DNA of 64,000 nucleotides from Clostridium sp. 'deep sea' (GTDB lineage Bacteria > Bacillota > UBA994 > PWPR01), in assembly GCF_014931565.1 (NCBI RefSeq), contig NZ_CP063353.1, positions 1,116,001 through 1,180,000 of the forward strand, written 5' to 3'. Both the position numbers and the translations under genes were made by a program. Shown here one piece after another: positions 1-7,296 of the stretch; within the stretch, counting starts at the first letter, position 1, and each line of letters starts with the position of its first letter. The notes under the pieces are model-generated. The model worked only from the letters and a program-made list of their open reading frames with translations. It ran no database searches and had not been told where the DNA came from.

Positions 1-527
1 AGTTCTAAACCTGACCAACCTTTATCTATACCAGAAAAGCCTAGCACATGTGAGGCCAAGCTTACGTTAGGGTAAAAGCGTTTACTCTCTTTAACTATGA
101 TTATACCCTGTAGGTTCTGCTCTCTTACTTTAGCAGAGACCTCAGGGTCCACTAATCTTTTTAAATATATTTGAGACTTATTAACAGATAACTTTGAATA
201 AAGTGTCTCTTCATCTATGCTTAAAATAGGGGCTAATACCTTAGCTGCTGCTTGTGCATTAACTATTTGTTTAGGAATAGCGGCAATAGTATCTGCGTTT
301 TTATTCATTGCCAGTGTTCGCTGTTTTGCATCTATAATGTTGCCTCTACGAGGGCTTACAGGAACACTTAAGACCCATTGACTTGATGCCCTCTCCTCTA
401 ACCAACTACTTTTATATATTTGCCAATAGGCAAGTCTACTTATCATAACTATTGTTAAAAGTAAAAATACTACCATTAAAAATAAAATTCTTTTTCGATG
501 TTTACTACTGGTCATACCGCTAGACAT
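1..527 (-). CDS. Penicillin-binding protein (class B transpeptidase, FtsI/SpoVD-like), N-terminal part only
   Basis: This is the first 175 codons of a class B penicillin-binding protein; the transpeptidase domain lies beyond the window edge. I translated it by hand. The start is the ATG at 527, preceded by GGAGG with six bases of spacing. A short basic stretch (KHRKR, residues 9-13) precedes one membrane anchor (about residues 14-34). Then comes the dimerization-domain signature RRGNIIDAKQRTLA (residues 60-73), which resembles the family pattern RGxIxDRxGxxLA, and the motif HVLGFSGID near the edge. These proteins crosslink septal or spore peptidoglycan outside the membrane. It is the fourth gene of the mraZ-rsmH-ftsL unit, which matches dcw order. 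Whether it is FtsI or SpoVD cannot be told without the C-terminus (PASTA domains). Confidence 0.9.
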   Translation of the reverse strand, partial: MSSGMTSSKHRKRILFLMVVFLLLTIVMISRLAYWQIYKSSWLEERASSQWVLSVPVSPRRGNIIDAKQRTLAMNKNADTIAAIPKQIVNAQAAAKVLAPILSIDEETLYSKLSVNKSQIYLKRLVDPEVSAKVREQNLQGIIIVKESKRFYPNVSLASHVLGFSGIDKGWSGLE

Positions 528-542
528 AACAATCCTCCATCT

Positions 543-896
543 TTATTGATAATGAACCGCTATAAATTGATCCTCCTCGGGAACTATTAAGCCATATGAC
601 TTTGCCATAGGTATAATACGATCTGGACTCTTTAACTCGGAAACCTTAAGTTGTATAGAACTATTATCTTCTTTAACAAGGCTTAGCTGTTTCTCAAGTC
701 GGAATATACGGTTTTGAGTTAAGTATATTTGGGTTGTTTGTATTAAAAAAATAAATAATATAATAGCTATAATACCCGAAATAAATAGTGTTTTACTTTT
801 GACTGATACCTTACTCTGTTCTTTAACTGCTAATCCTGGTGCACTAGTTGCGTATCTTTTCATTGCTGGATTCTTAACTACTACCAATTTATTCAC
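543..896 (-). CDS. ftsL: FtsL-like division protein
   Basis: Small bitopic protein of 117 residues: a basic cytoplasmic tail (residues 1-35), one membrane segment (about 36-56) and an outside heptad-like helix (about 60-90). This is the FtsL/DivIC layout. Such proteins form a complex in the divisome that activates septal wall synthesis. Sequence conservation in the family is poor, so the call rests on topology and on position between rsmH and a class B PBP, where ftsL sits in most Firmicutes. The GTG at 896 lies only about two bases after AAGGAG; the in-frame TTG at 887 (giving MVVVKNPAMKR) has better spacing and may be the true start. Confidence 0.85.
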   Translation of the reverse strand: MNKLVVVKNPAMKRYATSAPGLAVKEQSKVSVKSKTLFISGIIAIILFIFLIQTTQIYLTQNRIFRLEKQLSLVKEDNSSIQLKVSELKSPDRIIPMAKSYGLIVPEEDQFIAVHYQ

Positions 897-917
897 CTCT
901 CCTTAATCGTAGAACTC

Positions 918-1838
918 TTATAATTTTCTTGCATATCTTAATCGAGCACTTCTTGCTCTTAAATTTGCATTTACTTCGTTATTTTTGGGAATTAGTGGTT
1001 TTTTAACCTCAATAGTTGCTGTATTACCACAAGTACATATAGGTAATCCAGGAGGACAAGTGCATTTACCACTAAAGTTCTTAAATATATTTTTAACAAT
1101 TCTATCTTCCAAAGAATGAAATGTTATCACACAAATTACGCCATTCTTCTTTAATAAGTTAATAGCCTGAGGTAAAACCTGTTCAAGCACTTCTAACTCA
1201 TGATTTACTAATATTCTTAAAGCCTGAAAACTACGTCTTGCGGGATGCCCAGCTTGTCTTTCTTTAGGTGAAAAAGCTCTTTTAATTAATTCAGCTAATT
1301 GATAGGTTGTTTCGATAGGCTGTTGTTCGCGTGTTATACATATTAGTTTGGCTATTTTGGCTGCTTTTTTTTCTTCGCCATACTTATATAAACAGTCTCT
1401 AATATCTTTTTCGGGGTATGAATTTACAACATCATAAGCTGTGAGTTTTTGACGTTGATCCATGCGCATATCTAACACACCACTGTGCAGGTAGCTAAAA
1501 CCTCTTTCAGCTTGGTCTAATTGGGGTGAAGAAACCCCTAAATCAAATAATATTCCATCAATTTTTGATACACCTATTAATAAAAGTTCTTGCTCTAAAT
1601 TAGCAAAATTACTGTGAACTACCGTAACTCTAGGGTCTTCATGCCATAATTCTTCTGCTATATCTATGGCCGCTTGATCCTGATCGAAACAAATTAATCT
1701 ACCATCTGTAGATAATTTCTCTAATATTAGCTTACTATGTCCGCCTCGACCTAGTGTTGCATCAACATAAATGCCATCTGCCTTTATATTAAGTTTTTCA
1801 ATTGACTCATACAGCAATACACTGATATGTTCTGACAT
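918..1838 (-). CDS. rsmH: 16S rRNA m4C1402 methyltransferase RsmH (MraW)
   Basis: S-adenosylmethionine-dependent methyltransferase that modifies N4 of C1402 in 16S rRNA. At 306 residues it has the usual length. The SAM-binding motif VDATLGRGGHS is at residues 25-35; the conserved GILFDLGVSSPQLD follows near residue 95, then GHPARRSFQALRILVN, and HSLEDRIVKNIF towards the C-terminus. It starts 11 bases after mraZ ends and is followed by the ftsL-like gene, the standard dcw order, so it is probably transcribed from the mraZ promoter under MraZ control. No anomaly is seen. Confidence 0.98.
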   Translation of the reverse strand: MSEHISVLLYESIEKLNIKADGIYVDATLGRGGHSKLILEKLSTDGRLICFDQDQAAIDIAEELWHEDPRVTVVHSNFANLEQELLLIGVSKIDGILFDLGVSSPQLDQAERGFSYLHSGVLDMRMDQRQKLTAYDVVNSYPEKDIRDCLYKYGEEKKAAKIAKLICITREQQPIETTYQLAELIKRAFSPKERQAGHPARRSFQALRILVNHELEVLEQVLPQAINLLKKNGVICVITFHSLEDRIVKNIFKNFSGKCTCPPGLPICTCGNTATIEVKKPLIPKNNEVNANLRARSARLRYARKL

Positions 1839-1849
1839 AAACTCACCAC

Positions 1850-2281
1850 CTAAAATACTATGTCACCCAGTTTTTCTGCACTGTTCACAAAATCAGCTTC
1901 TGCTTGTTCGCTATAACCCTGCCAGATTTCAGATGACCAAATTTCAACTCTATTTGATACTCCAATAAAACTAACGTTTTTCTCAAGTATGGCGTATGAT
2001 CGTAGTTTACTTGTTATTAACACCCTACCCTGTTTATCACACTCGCACTCACTAGCACTCGAGAATAACATACGAGTAAAAGCTCTACTATCTTTTTTGG
2101 TAGACGAAAGTTGTTGTAAGTTAAGACAGATACGTTGCCACTCATCTTGTGACACCATCATCAAACATTTATCTAGCCACAAAGCGATAACGAATCTCTC
2201 TCCTAATTGTTCGCGAAAACGTGCAGGAATAATGACACGACCTTTACTGTCTATAGTATGCTGATATTCACCCATAAACAT
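1850..2281 (-). CDS. mraZ: MraZ, DNA-binding autorepressor of the dcw cluster
   Basis: Transcription factor of 143 residues with two SpoVT/AbrB-like repeats, seen as DSKGRVIIPARFRE near the N-terminus and DKQGRVLITSKLR in the second half; the second has IT where IP is usual. MraZ oligomerizes as a ring and binds direct repeats upstream of its own operon. An in-frame extension to 2335 exists, but it would encode CNCGGGGWFG across the operator and the ribosome binding site; the ATG at 2281, about ten bases after AGGAGG, matches the family start MFMGEYQH. First gene of the cluster with rsmH, ftsL and a PBP. Confidence 0.97.
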   Translation of the reverse strand: MFMGEYQHTIDSKGRVIIPARFREQLGERFVIALWLDKCLMMVSQDEWQRICLNLQQLSSTKKDSRAFTRMLFSSASECECDKQGRVLITSKLRSYAILEKNVSFIGVSNRVEIWSSEIWQGYSEQAEADFVNSAEKLGDIVF

Positions 2282-2310
2282 GCCGAACCAACCTCCTCCT
2301 CCACAATTAC

Positions 2311-2340
2311 ACCACTTTCCACCACTTTCCACCACTTTAC
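2311..2340 (-). promoter_or_regulatory. MraZ operator: three AAAGTGG boxes at 10-bp spacing
   Basis: On the minus strand the sequence AAAGTGG occurs three times (2332-2338, 2322-2328, 2312-2318), each separated by TGG, so the period is exactly 10 bp. This is the known MraZ box pattern AAAGTG(T/G)-N3 described for mollicutes and other bacteria. The boxes lie 31-57 bp upstream of the mraZ start and overlap the predicted -10, which fits autorepression. Confidence 0.85.
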
Positions 2341-2362
2341 CACTATAATTTCAAATAATCAA
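2334..2362 (-). promoter_or_regulatory. Predicted sigma-A promoter of the mraZ operon
   Basis: On the minus strand TTGATT (2357-2362), 17 bp, then TAAAGT (2334-2339) preceded by TG at the extended -10 position. The -10 shares bases with the first MraZ box. Prediction only; other AT-rich hexamers nearby are possible. Confidence 0.5.
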
Positions 2363-2393
2363 TGCTTTTATTGCTTAAAATTAATGTAAATAC

Positions 2394-2427
2394 AAAAAAA
2401 ATGCGCCATTTATAATGACACATTTTT
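2394..2427 (-). terminator. Terminator after the fumarase genes
   Basis: Read on the minus strand: a 14-bp stem with G-U pairs (AAAAATGTGTCATT against AATGGCGCATTTTT), a short ATA loop, and a T run. It lies 64 bp beyond the end of the fumarase beta gene and separates that unit from the mraZ promoter. Confidence 0.75.
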
Positions 2428-2490
2428 ACAAAGAAACACGTGTTCGTATTAACATAATTAGATTAATCTCGACACAATAAAAGATTTTTT

Positions 2491-3009
2491 TTATACAAAC
2501 AGACTATCGCCATTACTATCTATAGCTACAATAACTGGAAAATCTTTAACAGTAAGCTGTTTCACAGATTCTGTGCCTAAATCATGGTAAGCTAAAACCT
2601 CAATATCTTCTATTTTTCGAGCCAAAAGGGCACCAGCTCCTCCACATGCAATAAAGTACACACAACCGTATTGTTTGACAGCATTCTTTATATCTTTTGA
2701 TCTAGGACCTTTACCTATCATAGCAATAAGACCTTGTTGTAATAAAGGTATTGTAAATTTATCCATACGGGCTGATGTAGTTGGTCCCGCGGCTCCAATT
2801 ATGTGATCATTGGGTGCTGGACAGGGTCCCACATAATAGATAGTTTGGTTTTTTAAATCTATGGGAAGCTGCTCTTTGTTATTAATAGAGCCAACCAATC
2901 TTTTATGTGCCGCATCTCTACCCGTTAAAACAGTTCCTGTTAAGTAAACCAACTGACCTACTTTCAGCTCTTTAACCTTTTCTATTGTAAGTGGTAATTT
3001 TATTTTCAT
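2491..3009 (-). CDS. Fumarate hydratase class I, beta subunit
   Basis: Beta (swivel) subunit of the two-subunit, iron-sulfur class I hydro-lyase that converts fumarate and malate; the tartrate dehydratase beta subunit TtdB is a close relative. It is 172 residues, the normal size for a separate beta subunit. The family motif GAAGPTTSARMDKF is at about residues 72-85, with GPCPAPND before it and ACGGAGALLA later. It follows the alpha subunit by 9 bp on the same strand, so the two are co-translated as a complex. The ribosome binding site is AAGGAG, eight bases from ATG. Substrate choice between fumarate and tartrate cannot be settled by eye; fumarase is the usual role in Clostridia. Confidence 0.93.
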   Translation of the reverse strand: MKIKLPLTIEKVKELKVGQLVYLTGTVLTGRDAAHKRLVGSINNKEQLPIDLKNQTIYYVGPCPAPNDHIIGAAGPTTSARMDKFTIPLLQQGLIAMIGKGPRSKDIKNAVKQYGCVYFIACGGAGALLARKIEDIEVLAYHDLGTESVKQLTVKDFPVIVAIDSNGDSLFV

Positions 3010-3018
3010 TTTATCTCC

Positions 3019-3858
3019 TTAGATAACTGCTTTTGCATGGCGAGCAGCATGACACTGAATATTTATAGCCACTGGCAAACCAGCAATATGGGTAGGAAAT
3101 GTTGCTACATGCACAGCAAGGGCAGTTGTGTTTCCTCCTACACCTTGAACACCAATATTTAACTTATTTACTTCTGTTAAAATTTGCTGCTCTAAAGCAG
3201 CAATTTTAGGATCTTTAGCAGGGTCTCCTAATGGCCTTAGTAAACATCGCTTGGCAATTAGCGCTGCTTTTTCTACTGTGCCACCTATACCAACTCCTAT
3301 AACAATTGGTGGACATGGTTTTCCTCCTGCAATTTTAACCGCATCTACAACACTCTCTATTATTCCCTCTTCACCTGCTGTTGGATTAAGCATATATAAT
3401 CTACTCATATTTTCACTACCAAAACCTTTTGGCGCCACATAAACCTGAACTTTGTCTCCAGGTACAATATTGTAATGGATGATAGCAGGGGTATTATTAT
3501 TGGTATTAATTCTTGTTATAGGTGACGCAACTGAGTTTCTAAATTTACCTTGTTCATAGGCCTCAGCTACTTTTGTATTAATGATATCATTAATATCACC
3601 ATTAATTAAGTTTACCTCTTGGCCAATATCTATAAAAATTACAGCCATACCAGTGTCTTGACAAAGTGGCCATGATTTTTGTTTAGCTATTTCAGCGTTT
3701 TCAATTATTTGACTAAGCATAAATTTTGCAATATCATTATTTTCTGTAACACTAGCTTGATTAAGCTTAGCTAATACCTGCTGAGGCAGAACAGTATTTG
3801 CCTCTATCAGTAATGATTTTATGTTTTCTCCTACCAAATTAACATCAATTTGTCTCAT
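3019..3858 (-). CDS. Fumarate hydratase class I, alpha subunit
   Basis: Catalytic subunit holding the oxygen-labile 4Fe-4S cluster. Cysteines in the family positions are visible in PLCQDTGMA near residue 65, in GGKPCPPIVIGVGIGG near the middle and in NIQCHAARHAK at the C-terminus. The start is set at the ATG at 3858 because GGAG stands six bases before it; an upstream in-frame ATG at 3870 overlaps that site and has none of its own. It lies between hslO (13 bp upstream) and the beta subunit (9 bp downstream), apparently one operon with a redox-responsive chaperone. TtdA-type tartrate dehydratase is the alternative. Confidence 0.93.
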   Translation of the reverse strand: MRQIDVNLVGENIKSLLIEANTVLPQQVLAKLNQASVTENNDIAKFMLSQIIENAEIAKQKSWPLCQDTGMAVIFIDIGQEVNLINGDINDIINTKVAEAYEQGKFRNSVASPITRINTNNNTPAIIHYNIVPGDKVQVYVAPKGFGSENMSRLYMLNPTAGEEGIIESVVDAVKIAGGKPCPPIVIGVGIGGTVEKAALIAKRCLLRPLGDPAKDPKIAALEQQILTEVNKLNIGVQGVGGNTTALAVHVATFPTHIAGLPVAINIQCHAARHAKAVI

Positions 3859-3871
3859 AGTTATCTCCATA

Positions 3872-4750
3872 TTAATTTAATTTATTAACTAATTCTTGAA
3901 TATCTTCTTTTAAAAAAATGTAAGACTCATTACAGAACTGGCATTTTACTTCGGTTTCATTTTTATCTAGCAGTGACTCTAAATCCTCTTTACCTAGCGT
4001 TGTTAAAACAGCTTTTAAATAGTCTTTACTACAAAAACATTTAAACCTAAACTCATTTTTACCTTTTAGTATCTTTAATTCATGCTCAGCTAGCAAATAT
4101 TCCAGTATTGTCTCGGGACTATTTCCCTCTTTTAATAAAGTAGAAACTGGCTTAGCTTTACCTATTGTAGACTCTAACGAATCTATGATATCCTCAGTTG
4201 CTCCAGGTAACAATTGAATTAAATAACCACCTGCTTGTAATACAGTTCCTTCTTTACCAACTAAAACCCCAGCAGCAAAAATAGTGGGGATTTGCTCGGA
4301 CACTACAAAATATTTAGCTATGTCATCGGCTATTTCACCAGATAATAGCTCACAAGAGCCACTATATGGATCTCCAAAGCCTAAATCTTTGGTAACGTGT
4401 AACATTCCTATCTTACCTACACCACCAGCAACATTTAATTTTTCGGGTGACTTAGGTGGAATTATTACATGTGGATTTTTAACATGTCCACGCACATTTC
4501 CGTTATAGTCACAATCAGCACTTATAGTTCCTAAAGGACCATTACCTTTTACTTGTATTGACAGCTTTTGATTGTCTTTTAAAGTACTACTCATCACTGC
4601 TGAAGCAACCATTAGGCGACCCATAGCAGCTGATGCTGTAGGATTGCTTTGATGCCTTTTCTGTGCCTCTTTAACTGTATTTGTTAAGTTTATAGCAACA
4701 GCTCGTACCATATTGTTATAGGCCATTGCTCTTACTAAATAATCTTTCAT
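3872..4750 (-). CDS. hslO: Hsp33 redox-regulated chaperone
   Basis: Cytosolic holdase activated when oxidative stress releases zinc from its four C-terminal cysteines. These are present as CFC (residues 238-240) and CQFC (270-273), the CxC and CxxC pair that defines the family. Length 292 is normal. The N-terminus DYLVRAMAYNNMVRAVAIN and the segment GNGPLGTISADCDYNGNVRGHV are typical. The gene is followed by the two subunits of the oxygen-sensitive fumarase with almost no gap, which suggests co-expression. Ribosome binding site AAAGGAG upstream of ATG at 4750. Confidence 0.97.
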   Translation of the reverse strand: MKDYLVRAMAYNNMVRAVAINLTNTVKEAQKRHQSNPTASAAMGRLMVASAVMSSTLKDNQKLSIQVKGNGPLGTISADCDYNGNVRGHVKNPHVIIPPKSPEKLNVAGGVGKIGMLHVTKDLGFGDPYSGSCELLSGEIADDIAKYFVVSEQIPTIFAAGVLVGKEGTVLQAGGYLIQLLPGATEDIIDSLESTIGKAKPVSTLLKEGNSPETILEYLLAEHELKILKGKNEFRFKCFCSKDYLKAVLTTLGKEDLESLLDKNETEVKCQFCNESYIFLKEDIQELVNKLN

Positions 4751-4870
4751 AAAATTACTCTCCTTTAAAATTAATGTTATTAAGGATAATTATATAAGTT
4801 TAAGTTTCTCATAAATAACATAAAATACTTCTGCAATCACTTTAAAAATTCAATACAGGAGTTGGTTCAT

Positions 4871-5050
4871 ATGAGTCGTCGCCGCTCAATAATGTCTGAC
4901 AAGCTTAAATACGAGTTAGCAGAAGAGCTTGGTGTAGCTGAAACTGTCAGCAAACAAGGATGGGGCGCTGTATCATCACGCGACTGTGGTAATTTAGTTA
5001 AATTAGCACTACAACGTGCCGAAAGAACACTGGCTGAACGAAATAAGTGA
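4871..5050 (+). CDS. Alpha/beta-type small acid-soluble spore protein
   Basis: Short protein of 59 residues that coats and protects DNA in the dormant spore and is degraded by GPR at germination. The core KYELAEELGV, then GWGAVSSRDCGNLVKLAL, corresponds to the two conserved helices of the family (typically KYEIAxEFGV and a second helix after GxxGGxxxK); the second glycine pair is altered here to SSRDCGN. The ATG at 4871 is chosen because AGGAG lies nine bases upstream; an in-frame TTG at 4862 overlaps that site. Monocistronic, with its own terminator. Expression from a forespore sigma-G promoter is expected but no clear match was found. Confidence 0.9.
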   Translation: MSRRRSIMSDKLKYELAEELGVAETVSKQGWGAVSSRDCGNLVKLALQRAERTLAERNK

Positions 5051-5054
5051 TTGT

Positions 5055-5085
5055 AGGGGGCAATATTAATATTGTCCCTTTTATT
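5055..5085 (+). terminator. Terminator after spore protein gene
   Basis: GGGGCAATATT pairs with AATATTGTCCC (one G-U pair), followed by TTTTATTTATTTT. It begins five bases after the spore protein stop codon. Confidence 0.75.
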
Positions 5086-5182
5086 TATTTTAATTAAGGC
5101 AATACGCACATATATACCTTGTAGGAAATCTTCGTATTTTTCCGTATTTGTTTAGGCTATATTTTTAGTTATTCCCCACACT

Positions 5183-5213
5183 GGAACGGCACGGAGGCAC
5201 GTTCCCTACGAGT
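5183..5213. repeat. Variable-stem hairpin followed by CTACGAG
   Basis: GGAACG (5183-5188) pairs with CGTTCC (5200-5205) and is followed directly by CTACGAG. The same design, with other stem sequences, occurs at 47246-47270 and six times in the array at 35.6-36.7 kb. It abuts the 3' end of the AIR-synthase-like gene. Confidence 0.6.
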
Positions 5214-6193
5214 TATAATTTGACCTTCCAAATTTCATCGCTTTCGGGTGGTTCAACCACCTGTTTTTTGTCATCTATATCTATTAAATACTCTTGCTTG
5301 TCTGTAGTTTTACCTATAATAGCAGCAAAAATATTATTTTCATTAAGTTTTTTCACTAGTTTATCACCATATTTAGTAAAAATTAACATAGAGCCACTAG
5401 AAATTAACCTCAATACATCTAGGTTAAATACATCACATAAGGCTTTAGTTTCTGGAAGCACTGGTATCTTGTTATAGTCTATTATAAAGCCACATTTTCC
5501 AGCTTGAGCGACCTCATATAATGCACCTAATACTCCACCTTCTGTAACATCATGCATAGCAATAACTCCAATTTCAACAGCAATTCTGCTCTCTGGTACT
5601 ACACTTAAGTTTTTAAAATGATTTTTTGCTTTTTGTAATAATTTTCCATCTATATCATTCAGTTCTTTAAGCCCTGAATTTGCTAATATTGCTGTGCCTT
5701 CTATACCAGCACCTTTAGTTAAAACTATATCTAAATCACCTGTAACTTTAGCAGATATAACTAGCGTTTCAGTTAGCGGTATACCAAGTGCTGTAGTTGA
5801 AATAACTGGGCGATTAACTGCATCAGTAAGCTCTGTATGACCACCCAAAATATCTATATTAAGTTCACTGGCTGCTTGGCTGGCATCATTCATGATAGTA
5901 GCTATTGTTTTATTGTTGCAACCCTTTGGTAACAACAAGGTAAGCAATACTCCAACTGGTTCTGCACCATTAGCAGCTACATCGTTACAGGCAACGTGAA
6001 TTGCAAACCACCCTATGTTAGCAACCTCACCTGTAATTGGGTCAGTAGATAATACTATTGGCTTATTATTAGTAGTTAATATTGTGCTATCTTGACCAGT
6101 AGAAGATCGTACAAGAACTTCTTCTCTTCTATTTGTTAATTTATTTAGTATAAGCTGCTCCAATAATTCTGGAGGCAATTTTCCTATCTCCAT
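5213..6193 (-). CDS. AIR synthase-related protein (PurM/HypE/ThiL superfamily)
   Basis: ATP-binding protein of 326 residues from the PurM/HypE/SelD/ThiL superfamily. The N-terminal half carries STDPITGE near residue 50 and HVACNDVAANGAEPVGVLLT, the metal/ATP-binding signature of the superfamily; the second half has MHDVTEGGVLGALYEVA, the counterpart of the HDxTEGG motif of HypE. It lacks the C-terminal PRIC tail of true HypE, and no hydrogenase genes are nearby, so the substrate is unknown. Genes like this are usually annotated only as AIR synthase-related. Single gene, GAGGAGGG before ATG at 6193. Confidence 0.8.
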   Translation of the reverse strand: MEIGKLPPELLEQLILNKLTNRREEVLVRSSTGQDSTILTTNNKPIVLSTDPITGEVANIGWFAIHVACNDVAANGAEPVGVLLTLLLPKGCNNKTIATIMNDASQAASELNIDILGGHTELTDAVNRPVISTTALGIPLTETLVISAKVTGDLDIVLTKGAGIEGTAILANSGLKELNDIDGKLLQKAKNHFKNLSVVPESRIAVEIGVIAMHDVTEGGVLGALYEVAQAGKCGFIIDYNKIPVLPETKALCDVFNLDVLRLISSGSMLIFTKYGDKLVKKLNENNIFAAIIGKTTDKQEYLIDIDDKKQVVEPPESDEIWKVKL

Positions 6194-6493
6194 AATACCC
6201 TCCTCATAAAAACTAAGAAGCTTTTTTTATATAAAGTTTTCGTATCTTATTATAACAACTATTTTGTTAATAGCAATGTTTTTTATGCTTTATAAAAGTG
6301 TTTAAAAGCTTTTAATACATCCAGCTAAACTAATCCAAAACCTTTTTTTAGTTGAAAAGTTGGTATATCATTTTAGTTAATTGCTAAATAATACAATTAC
6401 ACCCTTTGATTTCTCGATTATCCGTATTTTTTATAGGATATTAATTCTAATTATTCTCAAAATATAAGTAAACATAAAAGGAGGTATTTGTTA
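6194..6493. other. AT-rich intergenic region, divergent promoters
   Basis: 300 bp between the divergently read AIR-synthase-like gene and a spore protein gene. It should hold both promoters, but I saw no convincing consensus match, repeat or RNA. Confidence 0.4.
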
Positions 6494-7009
6494 ATGGCAA
6501 AAGGAAGTTGGAATAAAAGAAAACATATTGTACCACAAGCACATCAAGCTATGGATAATTTTAAGTATGAGATAGCTGGGGAATTAGGTTTACCTGTTAA
6601 TAATAGTATGGGTGAAGACTATTGGGGTAACTTAACATCGAGAGAATGTGGTTCAGTTGGTGGAAGCATGGTTCGTAGAATGATAGCCATGGCTCAGCAA
6701 CAAATGGCTGGTGGAGCCACTACTATGGGAAATAGCTCTATGAATACAACTGGTTCATCATCAATGAATTCAACTAGTTCAGCAATGAATACAACTGGCT
6801 CAACTATGCAAAATACTTATACAAATACAGCAAGTCAAACATCTGGAACATATGGCATTTATGGAACCCAATACGGATCAAACACAAATACAACTGGTCA
6901 ACAAGGTCAACAAACTCAACAAGGCCAGCAAAGCCAAATGAAGGGCTCAACAACAAGCGGTAGTCAAAATTCAACATCAGGTAGCTCTGGAAACGGAAGC
7001 TCTTACTAA
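6494..7009 (+). CDS. Alpha/beta-type spore protein with long Ser/Thr/Asn/Gln/Gly-rich tail
   Basis: 171 residues. The first 75 contain an alpha/beta-type small acid-soluble spore protein domain: FKYEIAGELGLPVNN (about 24-38) and TSRECGSVGGSMVRRMIAMA (about 49-68). The remaining ~95 residues are low complexity: repeats of SMNTTGSS type, then TQYGSNTNTTGQQGQQTQQG, then a Ser/Gly end, with no Lys or Arg except one Lys. Normal family members are 60-75 residues and end soon after the second helix. A glutamine/asparagine-rich chain recalls gamma-type spore proteins, which serve as amino-acid stores. The start is ATG 6494 (AAAGGAGG nine bases upstream) rather than the TTG at 6488. Storage function of the tail is my inference. 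Confidence 0.88.
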   Translation: MAKGSWNKRKHIVPQAHQAMDNFKYEIAGELGLPVNNSMGEDYWGNLTSRECGSVGGSMVRRMIAMAQQQMAGGATTMGNSSMNTTGSSSMNSTSSAMNTTGSTMQNTYTNTASQTSGTYGIYGTQYGSNTNTTGQQGQQTQQGQQSQMKGSTTSGSQNSTSGSSGNGSSY

Positions 7010-7020
7010 TATATCTTCTT

Positions 7021-7057
7021 AAAAATACCCTGCTCGCAAGAGCAGGGTATTTTTTTG
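7021..7057 (+). terminator. Terminator after tailed spore protein
   Basis: AATACCCTGCTC, loop GCAA, GAGCAGGGTATT, then a run of T. Perfect 12-bp stem 12 bases after the stop codon. Confidence 0.93.
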
Positions 7058-7290
7058 GGGTTGGCTCGTTTTTTAAAAACTCGCGGGGTGGATATTTCAC
7101 CTTGTGAAATATGGGGTGGATTTGAGCTTCGCTCTGCATGGGGTGAGTTTGCTATGCAAACGGTATACTATACGTAGCGCTTCGCTAACGTGATAAAGCG
7201 ATGCCATAGCGAGCATATAACCCCGTGAGCAGAATGCAAACCCACCCCACTAAGCCAAAGGCAAGTCCACCTCGTTGATTTATGTAACAA
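7057..7290. repeat. Modular variable-hairpin repeat, locus 1
   Basis: A chain of small palindromes of unrelated sequence joined by a conserved G-rich linker. On the plus strand: GGGGTTGG, palindrome GTTTTTTAAAAAC; GGGGTGG, palindrome ATATTTCAC/GTGAAATAT; GGGGTGG, GAGC/GCTC; GGGGTGA, GTTTGC/GCAAAC. From about 7170 the same design runs on the minus strand, with linkers at 7238-7246 and 7267-7272 and a GTTGATTT/AAATCGAC hairpin at 7274-7296. Same family as 35245-35325, 37883-37984 and 58631-58815. No open reading frame here looks coding. Confidence 0.7.
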
Positions 7291-7296
7291 ATCGAC

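Noticed and set aside
2207-2389. Small plus-strand frame over the MraZ operator
   Set aside because: It lies across the MraZ boxes and the promoter on the opposite strand and is a shadow frame.
6804-7139. 111-codon minus-strand frame opposite the tailed spore protein
   Set aside because: Mirror of a low-complexity coding region and the hairpin repeat; no ribosome binding site and no conservation-like pattern.
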